This document shows positions 37,500 to 45,149 of a stretch of DNA of 64,000 bases, in pieces. How positions within the stretch are numbered: the stretch's first letter is position 1; every line of letters begins with the position of its first letter. Position numbers and translations under genes: made by a program. The notes beneath the pieces are model-generated. The model ran no database searches. It was not told the DNA's origin and worked only from the letters and a program-made list of their open reading frames with translations. Source of the stretch: Polaribacter butkevichii (lineage in GTDB: Bacteria; Bacteroidota; Bacteroidia; Flavobacteriales; Flavobacteriaceae); assembly GCF_038024105.1 (NCBI RefSeq), contig NZ_CP150661.1:3191501-3255500 (forward strand), in the 5' to 3' direction.

Positions 37500-38222
37500 A
37501 TGTCTAAACCATTTAAATTTAAAGAGTTTACAATCCATCAAGATAAAACGGCCATGAAAGTGGGTACAGATGGTGTCTTATTAGGTGCTTGGTGTTCTGT
37601 TGCAGACTATCCGGATACAATTTTAGATGTTGGTGCTGGCACAGGCGTAATTTCTTTAATGATTGCACAACGTTCTGACGCCATGACAATAGATGCTGTT
37701 GAGGTTGATGAAAATGCATACGAGCAAACAGTTGCCAATTTTGAAGAATCTGATTGGGGAGATCGGTTGTATTGTTACAATGCTACTTTTACTGAATTTG
37801 CAGATGAAATTGCTGAGGAAGAAGAAACCTATGATTTAGTTGTTTCTAATCCACCATTTTATACAGATGCGTTTGAGTCTGATGATAAGGCTAGAAACAA
37901 AGCACGTTTTACGTCTTCACTTTCTTTTGAAGAATTACTTGTTGGGGTTTCTAAAATTTTATCAAAAAAAGGAAAGTTTGCTGTGGTTATCCCTTTTAAA
38001 GAGGAGGAAGCTTTTATCGCTTTAGCGGAAGAGAATAATTTGTTTTTACATAGAGTTTGTAGGGTAAAAGGAAATGAAACTTCAGAAATTAAAAGATGTT
38101 TAATGGAGTTTTCTTTTGATGTAACCGAAGTGCAAGAAGAAAGCCTAATTATAGAACTAAAGCGCCATCAATATACAGAAGCGTATATGAATCTAACAAA
38201 GGACTTTTATTTAAAAATGTAA
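37500..38222 (+). CDS. trmN6: tRNA1(Val) adenine-37 N6-methyltransferase-like protein
   Basis: 240 residues from ATG 37500 (upstream in-frame ATGs at 37455 and 37479 give residues not like the family). SAM-binding motif I LDVGAGTGVISLMIAQ (about 42), motif II around VEVDENAYEQ, and the N6-adenine catalytic motif SNPPFY (about 113-118). The start FKFKEFTIHQDKTAMKVGTDGVLLGAW is typical of TrmN6/YfiC. It would methylate A37 of a tRNA. Confidence 0.88.
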   Translation: MSKPFKFKEFTIHQDKTAMKVGTDGVLLGAWCSVADYPDTILDVGAGTGVISLMIAQRSDAMTIDAVEVDENAYEQTVANFEESDWGDRLYCYNATFTEFADEIAEEEETYDLVVSNPPFYTDAFESDDKARNKARFTSSLSFEELLVGVSKILSKKGKFAVVIPFKEEEAFIALAEENNLFLHRVCRVKGNETSEIKRCLMEFSFDVTEVQEESLIIELKRHQYTEAYMNLTKDFYLKM

Positions 38223-38231
38223 TGTGTTTTA

Positions 38232-38296
38232 TATCATTGAGAGAAACGAAGCAACCTTTAAATAAATAAGCTACTTCGTCATTCTCTCTCATGATA
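38232..38296. repeat. Family A-like intergenic hairpin, copy 4
   Basis: TATCATTGAGAGAAACGAAG at the left faces CTTCGTCATTCTCTCTCATGA at the right, forming an imperfect long hairpin. The left arm resembles the family A core (ATTG-GAG-ACGAAGCAA). It lies between convergent genes and may act as a terminator. Confidence 0.65.
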
Positions 38297-38304
38297 CTAT
38301 TATT

Positions 38305-39672
38305 TTATCCAAATACATGATTAGGATTATATCCTAAATAAGGTACTTCTTTTTCTAAAAATTTTATGCCGTAATTTTCTAATTCTTTTAAAATAGGTTC
38401 ATACACTTCTTTGGTTATTGGGCGTTGTACTCCAGGAGTTTTAATTGCTCCTTTTAAAATTTTTAATGCAGCAATACCTACGGGTAAACCTACTGTTTTA
38501 GCCATTGCAGTATAGGTTTGGTTTTCTCCTGTAACGGTTAAACTACTTTCTATTTGATGTTTTTCTCCGTTTATTTCATACCCAAAAAGATGTTGCATTA
38601 CTATCATGTCTTTATCATGCTCTTTCAAAGTCCAAGAATCTTCTAATATTTTTTGAAGTATTTGAGCAGGAGTAGCGTTTTTAAGTCCAATTTTTTTCTT
38701 GGCGTTAAAAATATCCAACTCAATTAATTTTTCCCACATTACATCATCCTGATCAATTTTTAAATAAGAACGTAACTTTAATTCTACAGAATCAGAAGGA
38801 GAATAGGCTAAAAATAAGTTTACAAAATCTCTATAACTCATGTTTTCAGAATCTTCAATGGTGTACGTATCATCTGTCATACCTAATTGCACAAAAATAT
38901 TCCAAGCTCTAGAAAAGCCTACTTTTCTAATGGTTCCTCTGTACATCGTTGGTATATTGTCTAAGCCGTAAATACTTCTGTATTTTAAAGAATCTCTATT
39001 TGCGTAGGCTTCGTATTTAGAGTTGTTAATTTTTAAAAACTCGGTTCTTCTAAATAATTTATGATACGGAATGTACTTGTAAGTATGTTCTTGAATAAAC
39101 ATTGCAGCGCCTCCTTGACCTGATAAAACCACGTTTCTAGGGTTCCAAGTAAACTTATAATTCCATAAGTTGTTGTCACTTTCAGGAGCCACCAATCCTC
39201 CACAAAAAGATTCGAATAATAACATTTTTGCACCTTTGTTTCTTATATTATCTAGTACTTGCATGGCACTCATGTGGTCTATTCCTGGGTCTAAGCCAAT
39301 CTCATTCATAAACACTAGGTTTTTAGCTTTTACAGCTTCATCTAAAACTTTTATTTCTTCGGATATGTAAGAAGCTGTAACTAGGTGTTTGCTAAAAAGA
39401 ATACAATCTTTTGCAACTTCTATATGAAACCTTGCGGGTAACATAGAAATAACAAGGTCATTTTTTTTAATAAGTTCTTGGCGTTGTTTAGTCTTAAAGA
39501 TATCTAAAACAACACTTTTGGCATTTTTATGATTGTTAATCAGCTTTTCGGCATTTTTGGTAGTAATATCTCCAATAATTATTCGTAAGTTTTCTTCATC
39601 AGATTTTTCTAGTAAATATTTTATTAGAAAAGAACTTGATTTTCCTGCACCAATAATTAGAATGTTTTTCAT
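38305..39672 (-). CDS. Saccharopine dehydrogenase-like protein
   Basis: 455 residues. N-terminal NAD(P)-binding motif ILIIGAGKSSSFLIKYLLE, then the saccharopine reductase-type fold, with NEIGLDPGIDHMSAMQ and SFCGGLVAPESDNNLWNYKFTWNPRNV being strongly family-like, and a C-terminal domain (LPVGIAALKILKGAIKTPGV). Such proteins form or split saccharopine in lysine metabolism (Lys9-like). The direction here is unknown. No neighbouring lysine-pathway gene. Confidence 0.85.
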   Translation of the reverse strand: MKNILIIGAGKSSSFLIKYLLEKSDEENLRIIIGDITTKNAEKLINNHKNAKSVVLDIFKTKQRQELIKKNDLVISMLPARFHIEVAKDCILFSKHLVTASYISEEIKVLDEAVKAKNLVFMNEIGLDPGIDHMSAMQVLDNIRNKGAKMLLFESFCGGLVAPESDNNLWNYKFTWNPRNVVLSGQGGAAMFIQEHTYKYIPYHKLFRRTEFLKINNSKYEAYANRDSLKYRSIYGLDNIPTMYRGTIRKVGFSRAWNIFVQLGMTDDTYTIEDSENMSYRDFVNLFLAYSPSDSVELKLRSYLKIDQDDVMWEKLIELDIFNAKKKIGLKNATPAQILQKILEDSWTLKEHDKDMIVMQHLFGYEINGEKHQIESSLTVTGENQTYTAMAKTVGLPVGIAALKILKGAIKTPGVQRPITKEVYEPILKELENYGIKFLEKEVPYLGYNPNHVFG

Positions 39673-39687
39673 GAATAAAACCTATTT

Positions 39688-39715
39688 TTGTGTTCTTACG
39701 AAGATACTAATTTTG
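39688..39715 (+). promoter_or_regulatory. Promoter of the DUF423 gene
   Basis: TTTTTG (ending 39690), 17 nt, TAATTTTG (39708-39715): a full match to the Bacteroidota promoter pattern, 27 bp before the ATG. Confidence 0.6.
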
Positions 39716-39742
39716 TTTAAAATTTAACAAAAACAAATAAAT

Positions 39743-40129
39743 ATGTTTAAAAATTTAATTATTACTTCTGTTTTAGGAATGTTAGCGATTGTTTTAGGGG
39801 CTTTTGGTGCACATGCTTTAAAAGATATTTTATCCGTGGCAGAATTGTCTAGCTTTGAAACAGGTGTACGCTATCAAATGTTTCATGTAATTGTATTGTT
39901 ATTTGTAAATATTTACGAAGGGTTTAGTGTTTCTCAAAAAAATAAGATTAGTTATCTCTTTTTCTTGGGAATTCTACTTTTTTCAGGTTCTATTTACGCG
40001 ATTCATTTAACATCAATTACTGCAAAATCTATTTGGTTTGTTACTCCCTTAGGAGGATTGACCTTAATTATTGGCTGGATTTCTATGATTACCATATTCG
40101 TAAAAAAGAGCTTAAATAATAACAAATAA
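39743..40129 (+). CDS. DUF423 small membrane protein
   Basis: 128 residues with four hydrophobic segments (about 4-22, 45-62, 70-88, 95-115). The N-terminal pattern LGAFGAHALKD and FETGVRYQMFHVI are the DUF423 signatures (E. coli YgdD type). Function unknown. It has its own promoter and is 86 bp before pckA. Confidence 0.9.
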   Translation: MFKNLIITSVLGMLAIVLGAFGAHALKDILSVAELSSFETGVRYQMFHVIVLLFVNIYEGFSVSQKNKISYLFFLGILLFSGSIYAIHLTSITAKSIWFVTPLGGLTLIIGWISMITIFVKKSLNNNK

Positions 40130-40171
40130 CTAATTTTAGTTTAAAAAATAATGTCATTTAAAAATAATGTG

Positions 40172-40179
40172 TAATTTTG
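40172..40179 (+). promoter_or_regulatory. Candidate -7 element of pckA
   Basis: TAATTTTG, matching TAnnTTTG, 36 bp before the pckA ATG; no TTG at the usual spacing. Confidence 0.45.
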
Positions 40180-40215
40180 CAGGTAATTAATCTATAAATA
40201 ATTAAAAATATTGAT

Positions 40216-41826
40216 ATGGTAGATACAAATACGAAATCGATTTCGTTAAATAATCTAGGAATCAAGAATGCAACAGTTCGTTATCAATTAACTTCGGATG
40301 AGTTACATGATTTAACTGTTAAAAAAGGGCAAGGTGTTGTTTCTTCTTTAGGAGCAATTGCTGTAAATACAGGAGAGTTTACAGGGAGATCTCCAAAAGA
40401 TCGATTTATTGTAAAAGATGAAGTTACCAAAGATGAGGTTTGGTGGAGTGATATAAACATTCCTTTTGAATCTGAAAAATTTGATGCTTTGTATGATAAA
40501 GTAGTTAATTATTTATCAGAAAAAGAAATTTTTGTAAGAGATAGTTATGCGTGTGCCGACCAAAATTACAGATTAAATATTAGAGTTGTTAATGAGCATC
40601 CGTGGACTAATATGTTTGCATATAATATGTTTTTACGTCCTACAGAAAATGAGTTAGAAACTTTTTCTCCGGAATGGACCATCATTAATGCGCCTGGTTT
40701 TATGGCAGATGCAGCAGTAGATGGTACACGTCAACATAATTTTGCTATTTTAAATTTTAGCAAAAAAATAGCATTGATAGGAGGAACAGGTTATACAGGA
40801 GAAATTAAAAAAGGAATTTTCTCTGCCTTAAATTTTATTTTACCAGTGTACAAAAATACTTTACCAATGCATTGTTCTGCAAATGTGGGTAAAAATGGCG
40901 ATACTGCAATTTTCTTTGGATTATCTGGTACCGGTAAGACAACCTTATCTACAGACCCAGAAAGAAGCTTAATAGGTGATGATGAGCACGGTTGGACCGC
41001 AGAAAATACCATATTTAATTTTGAAGGCGGTTGTTATGCAAAAGTGATTAATTTATCAAAAGAACAAGAACCAGAAATTTTTGCAGCGATTAAAAAAGGT
41101 GCAATTTTAGAAAATGTAGTTTTAGATGATAAAGGTGCTGTAGATTTTGCAGATACTTCTATTACACAAAATACAAGAGTTAGTTATCCTATTTATCATA
41201 TAGATAATATACAAGAACCATCCATAGGTAAAAATCCTAAGAATATTTTCTTTTTAACAGCAGATGCTTTTGGTGTTTTGCCTCCAATATCTAAATTAAC
41301 GCCTAACCAAGCGGCTTATCATTTTATATCTGGTTATACCGCAAAAGTTGCAGGAACAGAAGCAGGAGTTACAGAGCCAACACCAAGTTTTTCTGCTTGT
41401 TTTGGTGCGCCGTTTATGCCTTTGCATCCAGCAAGATATGCAGAAATACTAAGTAAAAAGATGAAAGATGCAGGAGTAAATGTTTGGTTGATTAATACCG
41501 GTTGGTCTGGTGGTCAGTATGGAGTAGGTAGAAGAATGCCTTTAAAATATACTAGAGCAATGATTAATGCAGTTTTAAATGGTGATTTAGGTAGTTATAC
41601 TTATGAAGATTATCATATTCATTCTGTTTTTGGCGTTGCACAACCAAGATCTTGCCCAGGAGTACCAACAGAATTGTTAAGCCCTAGAGCAACTTGGAAC
41701 AATGATGAAGCTTATTACAAAACCGCTTTTAAATTGTCTAATGCTTTTAGAAATAATTTTAAGCAATTTGAACAAGTTGCCAATGAAGATATCCGTAGGG
41801 GAGGACCTCAACGGTATGCACTTTAG
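40216..41826 (+). CDS. pckA: Phosphoenolpyruvate carboxykinase (ATP)
   Basis: 536 residues, normal length. It converts oxaloacetate and ATP to PEP, CO2 and ADP in gluconeogenesis. Seen: GEFTGRSPKDRFIV, the kinase P-loop FFGLSGTGKTTLS (about 233-245), the metal-binding IGDDEHGWTAENTIFNFEGG (about 254-273), and the adenine-binding region near NTRVSYPI. Monocistronic, ended by a strong terminator. Confidence 0.98.
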   Translation: MVDTNTKSISLNNLGIKNATVRYQLTSDELHDLTVKKGQGVVSSLGAIAVNTGEFTGRSPKDRFIVKDEVTKDEVWWSDINIPFESEKFDALYDKVVNYLSEKEIFVRDSYACADQNYRLNIRVVNEHPWTNMFAYNMFLRPTENELETFSPEWTIINAPGFMADAAVDGTRQHNFAILNFSKKIALIGGTGYTGEIKKGIFSALNFILPVYKNTLPMHCSANVGKNGDTAIFFGLSGTGKTTLSTDPERSLIGDDEHGWTAENTIFNFEGGCYAKVINLSKEQEPEIFAAIKKGAILENVVLDDKGAVDFADTSITQNTRVSYPIYHIDNIQEPSIGKNPKNIFFLTADAFGVLPPISKLTPNQAAYHFISGYTAKVAGTEAGVTEPTPSFSACFGAPFMPLHPARYAEILSKKMKDAGVNVWLINTGWSGGQYGVGRRMPLKYTRAMINAVLNGDLGSYTYEDYHIHSVFGVAQPRSCPGVPTELLSPRATWNNDEAYYKTAFKLSNAFRNNFKQFEQVANEDIRRGGPQRYAL

Positions 41827-41845
41827 TGATTTTTTGTTTTTTAGG

Positions 41846-41870
41846 AAAACACCTCATTTTGAGGTGTTTT
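41846..41870 (+). terminator. Terminator of pckA
   Basis: AAAACACCTC / GAGGTGTTTT, 10-bp perfect stem, 5-nt loop, then a T run. Confidence 0.88.
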
Positions 41871-41926
41871 TTTTGTTTGCGTTAATAATAGAACTTATAG
41901 AGTTAAAGTTAGAGTTATTAATAGTG

Positions 41927-41934
41927 TAATTTTG
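41927..41934 (+). promoter_or_regulatory. Candidate -7 element of the YtxH/holin-like operon
   Basis: TAATTTTG matching TAnnTTTG, 48 bp before the YtxH ATG; upstream element not evident. Confidence 0.4.
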
Positions 41935-41982
41935 AACTAGTGAAACACACATAATTAGTTTAACATTAAAAAATATAAAAAC

Positions 41983-42315
41983 ATGAGCAATAGTAGCAAT
42001 ACAGTAGTAGGTTTATTAGCAGGAACAGTAATAGGTGCCACTTTAGGAATTTTATTTGCACCTGCAAAAGGTAAAAAAACTAGAAAAAGAATATCTGATG
42101 AAGCTTTGGCGGCAAAAGAAAAGTTGGTAGAAACAGCAAGTGATTTAACAGAAAAGGTTTCATCAACAGTTTCTACAAAAAAAGAAACCTTAGATGAGCA
42201 AATAGAAGAGGTAGTCTCTAATGTTAGTCATAAAGCAGAAGATGTTATTTCTACACTAGAAAAAAAATTAAAAGAGTTGAAAGAGCAAAATAAGAAATTA
42301 CAAAAATCTGCCTAA
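41983..42315 (+). CDS. YtxH-domain protein
   Basis: 110 residues. An N-terminal Gly/Ala-rich membrane segment (about 8-28: VVGLLAGTVIGATLGILFAP) followed by GKKTRKRI and a long charged coiled-coil (about 35-108). This is the YtxH (general-stress) layout. First gene of a three-gene group, 3 bp before the next. Confidence 0.88.
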   Translation: MSNSSNTVVGLLAGTVIGATLGILFAPAKGKKTRKRISDEALAAKEKLVETASDLTEKVSSTVSTKKETLDEQIEEVVSNVSHKAEDVISTLEKKLKELKEQNKKLQKSA

Positions 42316-42318
42316 TAA

Positions 42319-42666
42319 ATGAGCATATTCGATAATTTACAAAATTCTGCAGATAAAGGCACCAACATTGGTAAAGAGTATGCTTCTAAAACTTTAGAGC
42401 ATACAAAATTAAAAGCTTTTCAGGTTACAGCCTTAACCATAAGCATGATTGTTAAACTTTTTTTTATAGGAAGTTTGGCTGTTTTAGGGTTTGTTTTTTT
42501 GGCAGTTTCTAGTGCAATTGCACTGGGAGACTATCTAGAAAATATAGCATTGGGCTATTTATTTGTAGGATTATTTTTTTTAGTTATTGCTATAATAATT
42601 TATCTTTTTAGAAAATATTTTGATAAAAAAGTAATTTATAAAATATCTAAAATATTTTTTGATTAG
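42319..42666 (+). CDS. Holin-like small membrane protein (DUF1469/phage holin family)
   Basis: 115 residues: a polar N-terminal helix, then two or three hydrophobic segments (about 40-64, 78-98). The layout fits the chromosomal phage-holin/DUF1469 family that accompanies YtxH proteins. It is not evidence for a prophage. ATG is 3 bp after the YtxH stop; function unknown. Confidence 0.75.
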   Translation: MSIFDNLQNSADKGTNIGKEYASKTLEHTKLKAFQVTALTISMIVKLFFIGSLAVLGFVFLAVSSAIALGDYLENIALGYLFVGLFFLVIAIIIYLFRKYFDKKVIYKISKIFFD

Positions 42667-42689
42667 TAATTGTAACTTAAAAAAACAAA

Positions 42690-42890
42690 ATGAAAAGATA
42701 TCAAAGTTTTGAAGAAATTGATAGGGATTTAAAGAGATTATCCCTAGAAAAACAAATTGCTTTAGAAGAACTGAAAATGGTTAAAAACGATTTTCAAGAA
42801 ATTCTAAAGCCAATGAGTCTTGTAAGCAACGCGCTTAGTGCTTTTGGTAAGTTTGGGACTTTTATGTTTATTAAGAAAATGTTTAAATAA
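42690..42890 (+). CDS. Small conserved protein resembling DUF6327
   Basis: 66 residues: MKRYQSFEEIDRDLKRLSLE, then helical EEIDR/EELKMVKNDFQEIL and a hydrophobic end (VSNALSAFGKFGTFMFIKKMF). From memory it resembles DUF6327, which travels with YtxH and holin-like genes. Third gene of the group, with a 23-bp gap. It ends 8 bp from the convergent AraC gene. Confidence 0.7.
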   Translation: MKRYQSFEEIDRDLKRLSLEKQIALEELKMVKNDFQEILKPMSLVSNALSAFGKFGTFMFIKKMFK

Positions 42891-42898
42891 TATTTTAT

Positions 42899-43924
42899 TT
42901 AAACAAAAGTTAATAATTTTTTCTTAAATCCGTTTGGGGTAATGCCATACTTTTCCCTAAAAATTTTAGAAAAGTAGCTTCTGCTACTAAACCCAATTGT
43001 GTACACAATCTGAGAGATATTTAAATCTGTATTTTTTAATAGATCTCTTGCAGACTCTAAACGAATATGTCTTATATATTCTGTAACAGTTCTATTGTAT
43101 AAAAACTTAAAGCCATCTTGTAATTTAGCTTGGGTTAATCCAGTGTCTAAAGAAAGCTCTTCTAGCGTATAATTTTTAGCAGGATTTTTTACAATTTGTT
43201 TTCCTAATTTACGTACTATTTTTAATTCCTCTTTAACAAGAGATGTTGGCAATGGTACACCTTCTAAAAGACGATTATGTTGCTGTATGTGTAAGGATAA
43301 GATTTCGTAAACACGAGCCTCAATTTTAAGAATACGTAACATTCCTTTTCCTTTTACATTCTTTATTTGCGATATGATGTCTGCCATTTTTAAATTCAGC
43401 GTTCCATAATTTGCAAAACGATAATCATGATCTGTATCTACAAAAACTTCGTATAGTTTTTCATTTAAAGTAGAAACGTTAGTGGTTCTTTTCTTTAAAA
43501 ATTTCTTTCTAACAATTTCTATAAGATTAATTTCTAGAGTTTCATTTTTAGGAAAATGGAGGTAATTATAACCCCCTGTTTTATTGGTGAAAATTAACGA
43601 TTGAAATTGTTCTATTTTACTTTCTTTGTTATCAACACCAAATCGATGTTTAAAAGAACCAATTGATGGATAAATAAAGCGTAACGGATTAAATTCTGGA
43701 ACTGCCTGAATTTTAAAAATAAATTCTTTGTGTAGTTTAATATCAAAATCTAACAAATTTACGCCCCAATCAAAAGGGATAAACCTAATTTTTCCAATAC
43801 CATTTTCATTATTAATGGTAAGTATACTTTCGCTCCAATTACTTGTAACAGAACCTCCTATTTTTTCAGCAATCTGCTCAAGTAAGTCTTTGTCACTATC
43901 CGCAATTATTTCTATTTCAATCAT
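42899..43924 (-). CDS. AraC-family transcriptional regulator
   Basis: 341 residues. The C-terminal ~100 residues form the double HTH (YTLEELSLDTGLTQAKLQDGFKFLYNRTVTEYIRHIRLESARDLL, then ISQIVYTIGFSSRSYFSKIFREKYGITPNGFKKK). The N-terminal ~240 residues are a sensor-like domain I cannot name. It lies between the YtxH group and a DUF2383 gene read in the other direction, so it probably controls one or both; inference from position. Confidence 0.88.
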   Translation of the reverse strand: MIEIEIIADSDKDLLEQIAEKIGGSVTSNWSESILTINNENGIGKIRFIPFDWGVNLLDFDIKLHKEFIFKIQAVPEFNPLRFIYPSIGSFKHRFGVDNKESKIEQFQSLIFTNKTGGYNYLHFPKNETLEINLIEIVRKKFLKKRTTNVSTLNEKLYEVFVDTDHDYRFANYGTLNLKMADIISQIKNVKGKGMLRILKIEARVYEILSLHIQQHNRLLEGVPLPTSLVKEELKIVRKLGKQIVKNPAKNYTLEELSLDTGLTQAKLQDGFKFLYNRTVTEYIRHIRLESARDLLKNTDLNISQIVYTIGFSSRSYFSKIFREKYGITPNGFKKKLLTFV

Positions 43925-44252
43925 AGTGATAAAATCATTTAAACAAACTGTTAATATGCGCTCCGAATAAAAAATTAAAAATAGTTTAAATTTTTTATAA
44001 ATAGGTTAATAATTATACGAATAGAATCATAAAAATAAAGGAGGCTAATTATGGTGCTGATAATCTTTGTCTAACAAGAAATTTAAATGAGTTAAACATT
44101 CGATTATATGCATTCATTAGAATCTTAAAACAGCCATATTTTTGTGTAACAGAAAGTTGTTACCTAATAATTAATTACAATTTTTTTGTTAAAGATGTAC
44201 ATCGTTTGACATCTATAAAGGAAACAAACGTTCATATAAAATACTTATCATT
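43925..44252. other. Divergent region between the AraC and DUF2383 genes
   Basis: 328 bp, AT-rich, no ORF. TATTTTTG at 44137-44144 is the only clear promoter-like element, facing the DUF2383 gene. Confidence 0.5.
44137..44144 (+). promoter_or_regulatory. Candidate -7 element of the second DUF2383 gene
   Basis: TATTTTTG matching TAnnTTTG, 108 bp before the start codon; no TTG upstream at the usual distance, consistent with activator dependence (inference). Confidence 0.35.
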
Positions 44253-44699
44253 ATGACGTATACAGAACAAGTAGGAGAAAAACTAAATGTAATTTTAGAA
44301 AAAACCTTTGATGCTGAAAAAGGATTTAATAAAGCCGCTGAAAACATAGAAAACAAGGCGCTAAAAAATTATTTTAAAGCAAAATCTCAAGAAAGAAATA
44401 TTTTTGGGCACGAATTAAAAGAAGAAATTAAAAGCTTTAATCAAGAAATAGATAAAGGTGGTAGTGTTGCAGGTGCTGCTCATAGGGCTTGGATGGATAT
44501 AAAAACTCTTTTTTCTTTAGATGATGAAGAATCGATGTTAGAAGAAGCAATTAGAGGAGAAAAAACAGCGGTAAAGGAATACGAAGATGTAATTAATGAA
44601 ACCCAATTGCCTTCTAGCACAAAATCTTTATTAGTGTCACAAAAAAATAAAATTGAAAATGGGTTATATAGTATTAAAACTTTAGAAGATATAAGTTAA
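44253..44699 (+). CDS. PA2169-like four-helix-bundle protein (DUF2383), copy 2
   Basis: 148 residues, paralogous to the product at 35310-35759 along the whole length (YTEQVGEKLNVILEKTFDAEKGF, AHRAWMDIKTLFSLDDEESM, LEEAIRGEKTAVKEYEDV). Helical and charged. Divergent from the AraC regulator and just upstream of a DUF1328 gene. Likely stress-related; function not established. Confidence 0.88.
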   Translation: MTYTEQVGEKLNVILEKTFDAEKGFNKAAENIENKALKNYFKAKSQERNIFGHELKEEIKSFNQEIDKGGSVAGAAHRAWMDIKTLFSLDDEESMLEEAIRGEKTAVKEYEDVINETQLPSSTKSLLVSQKNKIENGLYSIKTLEDIS

Positions 44700-44725
44700 T
44701 AGTTTTAGTTTAGTTAATTGGTTGT

Positions 44726-44747
44726 AGGTTGTCTGAAAAGGCAACCT
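44726..44747 (+). terminator. Terminator of the second DUF2383 gene
   Basis: AGGTTGTCT / AGGCAACCT, 9-bp stem with two G-U-type pairs, GAAA loop, T8 tail. Confidence 0.8.
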
Positions 44748-44819
44748 TTTTTTTATATAATGATTTTGTTTGAGTTCAAATGTAATGTATAAGAGTTAAC
44801 TGCTAGTTGATAAGTGTTT

Positions 44820-44827
44820 TACATTTG
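44820..44827 (+). promoter_or_regulatory. Candidate -7 element of the DUF1328 gene
   Basis: TACATTTG, exact TAnnTTTG match, 58 bp before the ATG at 44886 and past the previous terminator. Confidence 0.4.
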
Positions 44828-44885
44828 TAGTGTAGGAAATAATTAACCAAATTATTTAATTTATTAACCATTAAAACTTAAAAAT

Positions 44886-45047
44886 ATGTTACGTTGGACA
44901 GTCACTTTTATAATAATAGCATTAATTGCAGGTGTTCTAGGATTTGGAGGAATTGCAGGAGCTGCAGCCGGAATTGCTAAAATAATTTTTATAATCTTTA
45001 TTATTCTTTTTTTATTATCTCTAATTACCGGTAGAAAAAAAGTATAA
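44886..45047 (+). CDS. DUF1328-family small membrane protein
   Basis: 53 residues ([20 protein letters not shown] then [13 protein letters not shown], a second hydrophobic stretch and LITGRKKV). The length, the two hydrophobic helices, the GxGGIAGxAAGIAK motif and the basic end fit the DUF1328 (YtjA-like) family, stress-related membrane miniproteins. ATG preceded by an A-rich leader; terminator follows at 45101. Part of the envelope-stress group of small genes to the left. Confidence 0.88.
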   Translation: MLRWTVTFIIIALIAGVLGFGGIAGAAAGIAKIIFIIFIILFLLSLITGRKKV

Positions 45048-45100
45048 TGAATTACACTATAATTTTATTTAGATTAGATTTTAGATAATTCATAAAATAA

Positions 45101-45128
45101 AAAAAGCATCCAAATTTGGATGCTTTTT
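45101..45128. terminator. Bidirectional terminator between the DUF1328 gene and hppA
   Basis: A 28-nt perfect palindrome: AAAAAGCATCCAAA followed by its complement, with T5 on both strands. Confidence 0.88.
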
Positions 45129-45149
45129 TATGTATTAGCTAAAAAAGTA

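Noticed and set aside
40791..41012. Reverse-strand frame inside pckA
   Set aside because: It is antisense to conserved catalytic motifs and has no independent support.
42319..42666. Prophage suggested by the holin-like gene
   Set aside because: No lysin, integrase, capsid or att sites; holin-like genes of this type are normal chromosomal partners of YtxH.
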